Source: JACPPO01 sp965262505
GTDB lineage: Bacteria; Acidobacteriota; Vicinamibacteria; Vicinamibacterales; UBA2999
Assembly (NCBI GenBank): GCA_965262505.1
Contig: CBDHFM010000025.1
Coordinates: forward strand, 1-22,487
Direction of reading: 5' to 3'
Length of the DNA stretch: 22,487 nt
Positions 21,070 to 22,487 of this stretch are shown piece after piece. The number at the start of each line of letters is the position of its first letter. Positions within the stretch are counted from its first letter, which is position 1. The notes beneath the pieces are model-generated. The model worked only from the letters and a program-made list of their open reading frames with translations, was not told where the DNA came from and made no database searches. A program made the position numbers and the translations under genes.

Positions 21070-22055
21070 GCCACGACGAACAGCAGGACCGCGGCGGGCT
21101 CGTGCCGATCGGCAAGGTGGCCGTACGATTGCCGGGCATCGAGGGGCGCGGGCGCGCCATGTCCGCGCGGGCGCGGCTCCACTTCACCACGCTGCGCCAG
21201 GTGACGCAGCTCATCGAGGCCAGCGAAGCGGAGCCCGATCTCGGGTTCATGGCGCGGCTGTTGGCGTTGTGTTGCTTGCCGCGCACCAACCCAAAGAACC
21301 GGCTGCAATATGTCCGGCGCAACGGCCCGTACACGCTCGGGATGAGCGCCGGGATCAACAACAAGCTGCCTTACGGCAACCTGCCGCGTCTACTCTTGGC
21401 CTGGGTCTGTTCCGAGGCGGTGCGGACGCAGCGCCGCGAGCTCGTCCTCGGCCGGAGTCTCTATGAGTTCATGCGAAAGCTCGGGCTCGAAGATCGCAGC
21501 GGGGGGCTGCACGGCGAGCGCGCGCGGCTCAAGAATCAAATGCGCCGGCTTTTTGGCTGCTCGGTCCAACTCGTCCACAGCGACGGCGATCATGAGGTCA
21601 TGGTGTCGTCGTTCGTGGCAGAGCGCGCCGAGTTCTGGTGGTCGACGCGCGAGCCGGACGCGCCCGTGTTGTGGGACAGCACGATCGAGCTTGGCGAGAA
21701 GTTCTTTCAGGAGATCGTCGCGCACCCGATCCCGCTCGACATGAATATCCTGCGCGCGGTGAAGCGGTCGCCGCTTGGCCTCGACCTGTACCTCTGGCTC
21801 ACGTACCGGACATTCGGGCTCAAGGCTCCCTTAACCCTCTCGTGGCGGCAGCTCTACCGGCAGTTCGGAGTGGACGCAGCGAACGCGGGGAATAAAAGCA
21901 CTGTGAACCGCTTCCGCTCGGACTGTCTGCGCGAACTGAAAAAAATCAAGCGCGCCTGGCCGGACCTGCACTATCACACGGTCACGGGGGCGCTCGTCCT
22001 CTCGCCCTCGCCACCGCGCATCCCGGCGGCACAGCTCCATCTCATCAGTGAATAG
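21066..22055 (+). CDS. repA: Plasmid replication initiator RepA (RepA_C family)
   Basis: A 329-residue initiator. The segments YGNLPRLLLAWVCSEAVRTQ, LVLGRSLYEFMRKLGL, NQMRRLFGCSVQL, ERAEFWWS, LWDSTIELGEKFFQEI, HPIPLDMNILRAVKRSPLGLDLYLWL and LSWRQLYRQFG follow the RepA_C family of proteobacterial plasmids. It should bind the iterons downstream and open the origin. Translation is coupled to the partition operon (ATGA at 21066-21069), so replication and partition are expressed together. This Rep is unrelated to the IncQ RepA/B/C set that normally goes with the RSF1010-like mobilization genes here, showing the plasmid is a composite. Confidence 0.93.
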   Translation: MSHDEQQDRGGLVPIGKVAVRLPGIEGRGRAMSARARLHFTTLRQVTQLIEASEAEPDLGFMARLLALCCLPRTNPKNRLQYVRRNGPYTLGMSAGINNKLPYGNLPRLLLAWVCSEAVRTQRRELVLGRSLYEFMRKLGLEDRSGGLHGERARLKNQMRRLFGCSVQLVHSDGDHEVMVSSFVAERAEFWWSTREPDAPVLWDSTIELGEKFFQEIVAHPIPLDMNILRAVKRSPLGLDLYLWLTYRTFGLKAPLTLSWRQLYRQFGVDAANAGNKSTVNRFRSDCLRELKKIKRAWPDLHYHTVTGALVLSPSPPRIPAAQLHLISE

Positions 22056-22204
22056 GCCATAGCGGGGCGCGAGGGTGGCCCGTGCGGGGGTTTCGGCCTC
22101 GTGGTGACCCTCTAGCACCCGGCCGCGCATACGCAGCTCCTGCGGCCTTTCAGCGCGCCGCGGCCTGAGTTTTCCACAAAAGTCTGTGATTTCAGAAGTT
22201 TTCC

Positions 22205-22293
22205 ATCGGGTAAACACGTGCACTCTGTACGGCCGGACTATCGGGTAAACACGTGCACTCCAAGGGTGAAACTATCGGGTAAACACGTGCACT
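22205..22293 (+). repeat. Three 20-bp iterons
   Basis: Three identical copies of ATCGGGTAAACACGTGCACT start at 22205, 22240 and 22274, spaced 35 and 34 bp. Identical, evenly phased direct repeats just after repA are its likely binding sites and also the usual copy-number control element. Confidence 0.9.
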
Positions 22294-22296
22294 GTA

Positions 22297-22338
22297 CAAG
22301 TAGTACTGATCAAGTAGTACGTACCGACAAGTACGTAC
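22297..22338 (+). repeat. Cluster of CAAGTAGTAC-type short repeats
   Basis: CAAGTAGTAC occurs at 22297 and 22311 and a variant CAAGTACGTAC at 22328; GTACGTAC palindromes lie within. It directly follows the last iteron, so a second protein-binding site in the origin is possible. Confidence 0.6.
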
Positions 22339-22487
22339 AGGCCGGTGGCCTGTTCATTCTCAACTCGCCTGACGGCTGAAAGAGGCTCAACTCAGCCACT
22401 GAATGGCTGGTGTAATGAGGGGAATGACCACGAAGTCGGCAAATTTACCCAGCAAATACTCAGACAGCGGTTACCGCGATAGCAACA

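Larger units (their letters stand above)
22056..22487. other. oriV: Replication origin region (oriV)
   Basis: No gene is visible in the 432 bp after repA. In order it contains a DnaA-box-like TTTTCCACA (22170-22178, one base off TTATCCACA), three iterons, a cluster of CAAGTAGTAC-type repeats (22297-22338), the hairpins CAGGCC-GGT-GGCCTG (22338-22352) and CAGCCA-CTGAA-TGGCTG (22393-22409), and a somewhat more AT-rich end. This is the expected content of an iteron-type origin. Confidence 0.75.

Noticed and set aside
22205..22293. CRISPR array
   Set aside because: Only three 20-bp repeats with 14-15-bp spacers, next to repA and a DnaA-like box; these are iterons.

Overview
The window looks like a mosaic, mobilizable plasmid (or plasmid-derived region) from a GC-rich Gram-negative bacterium. 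Evidence for a plasmid: an RSF1010-like mobilization block with its oriT, a parA/parB-like/repA operon followed by iterons, and two toxin-antitoxin modules. Evidence for a Gram-negative host: a TonB-dependent outer-membrane receptor. The mobilization genes resemble proteobacterial IncQ-type plasmids. The receptor, with a carboxypeptidase-like N-terminal domain, would also fit Acidobacteriota-like hosts, so I do not assign a genus.

Layout. 0.2-2.0 kb: a small membrane-anchored protein of unknown function and a GIY-YIG nuclease-domain protein, with visibly lower GC than what follows. 2.0-3.8 kb: mobC (-), an RSF1010-type oriT, and mobA (+) with a second coiled-coil gene nested in another frame. 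3.95-5.1 kb: one polypeptide joining an HNH-like zinc module to an ABC/SMC-type ATPase, a candidate defence protein. 5.1-5.6 kb: a gene-poor junction with a short gene remnant and two palindromes. 5.6-15.6 kb: a type III restriction-modification operon, mod - mntA - hepT - res, in which a HEPN/MNT toxin-antitoxin pair sits between the modification and restriction genes. The res gene is cut by a 3,763-bp Tn3-family transposon (10767-14529) carrying only tnpR and tnpA, with a perfect 5-bp target duplication (AACAT). Removing the transposon and one duplication restores a single 944-codon res frame.

15.6-19.5 kb: a broken parA fragment, then a two-gene module (small secreted Cys/His protein plus ZnuD-like receptor with two His/acid-rich loops) bounded by two 31-bp near-identical direct repeats (15778-15808 and 19252-19282), each with a long palindrome; this looks like cargo gained through a resolvase-type site. 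19.5-20.0 kb: a mazE/mazF-type module. 20.0-22.5 kb: the replicon core, with four 9-bp repeats spaced exactly 17 bp apart before parA, then parA, a small basic partner gene and repA joined by ATGA overlaps, then a DnaA-box-like site and three 20-bp iterons.

How the parts work together: mobA/mobC/oriT allow mobilization by a helper; parA/parB-like/repA and the iterons handle segregation and replication; mazEF and mntA-hepT favour retention; mod/res (now probably without restriction), the HNH-ATPase and perhaps the GIY-YIG protein form a defence or inter-element conflict layer; the receptor module is the metabolic cargo. All assignments come from reading the sequence; no database search was run.
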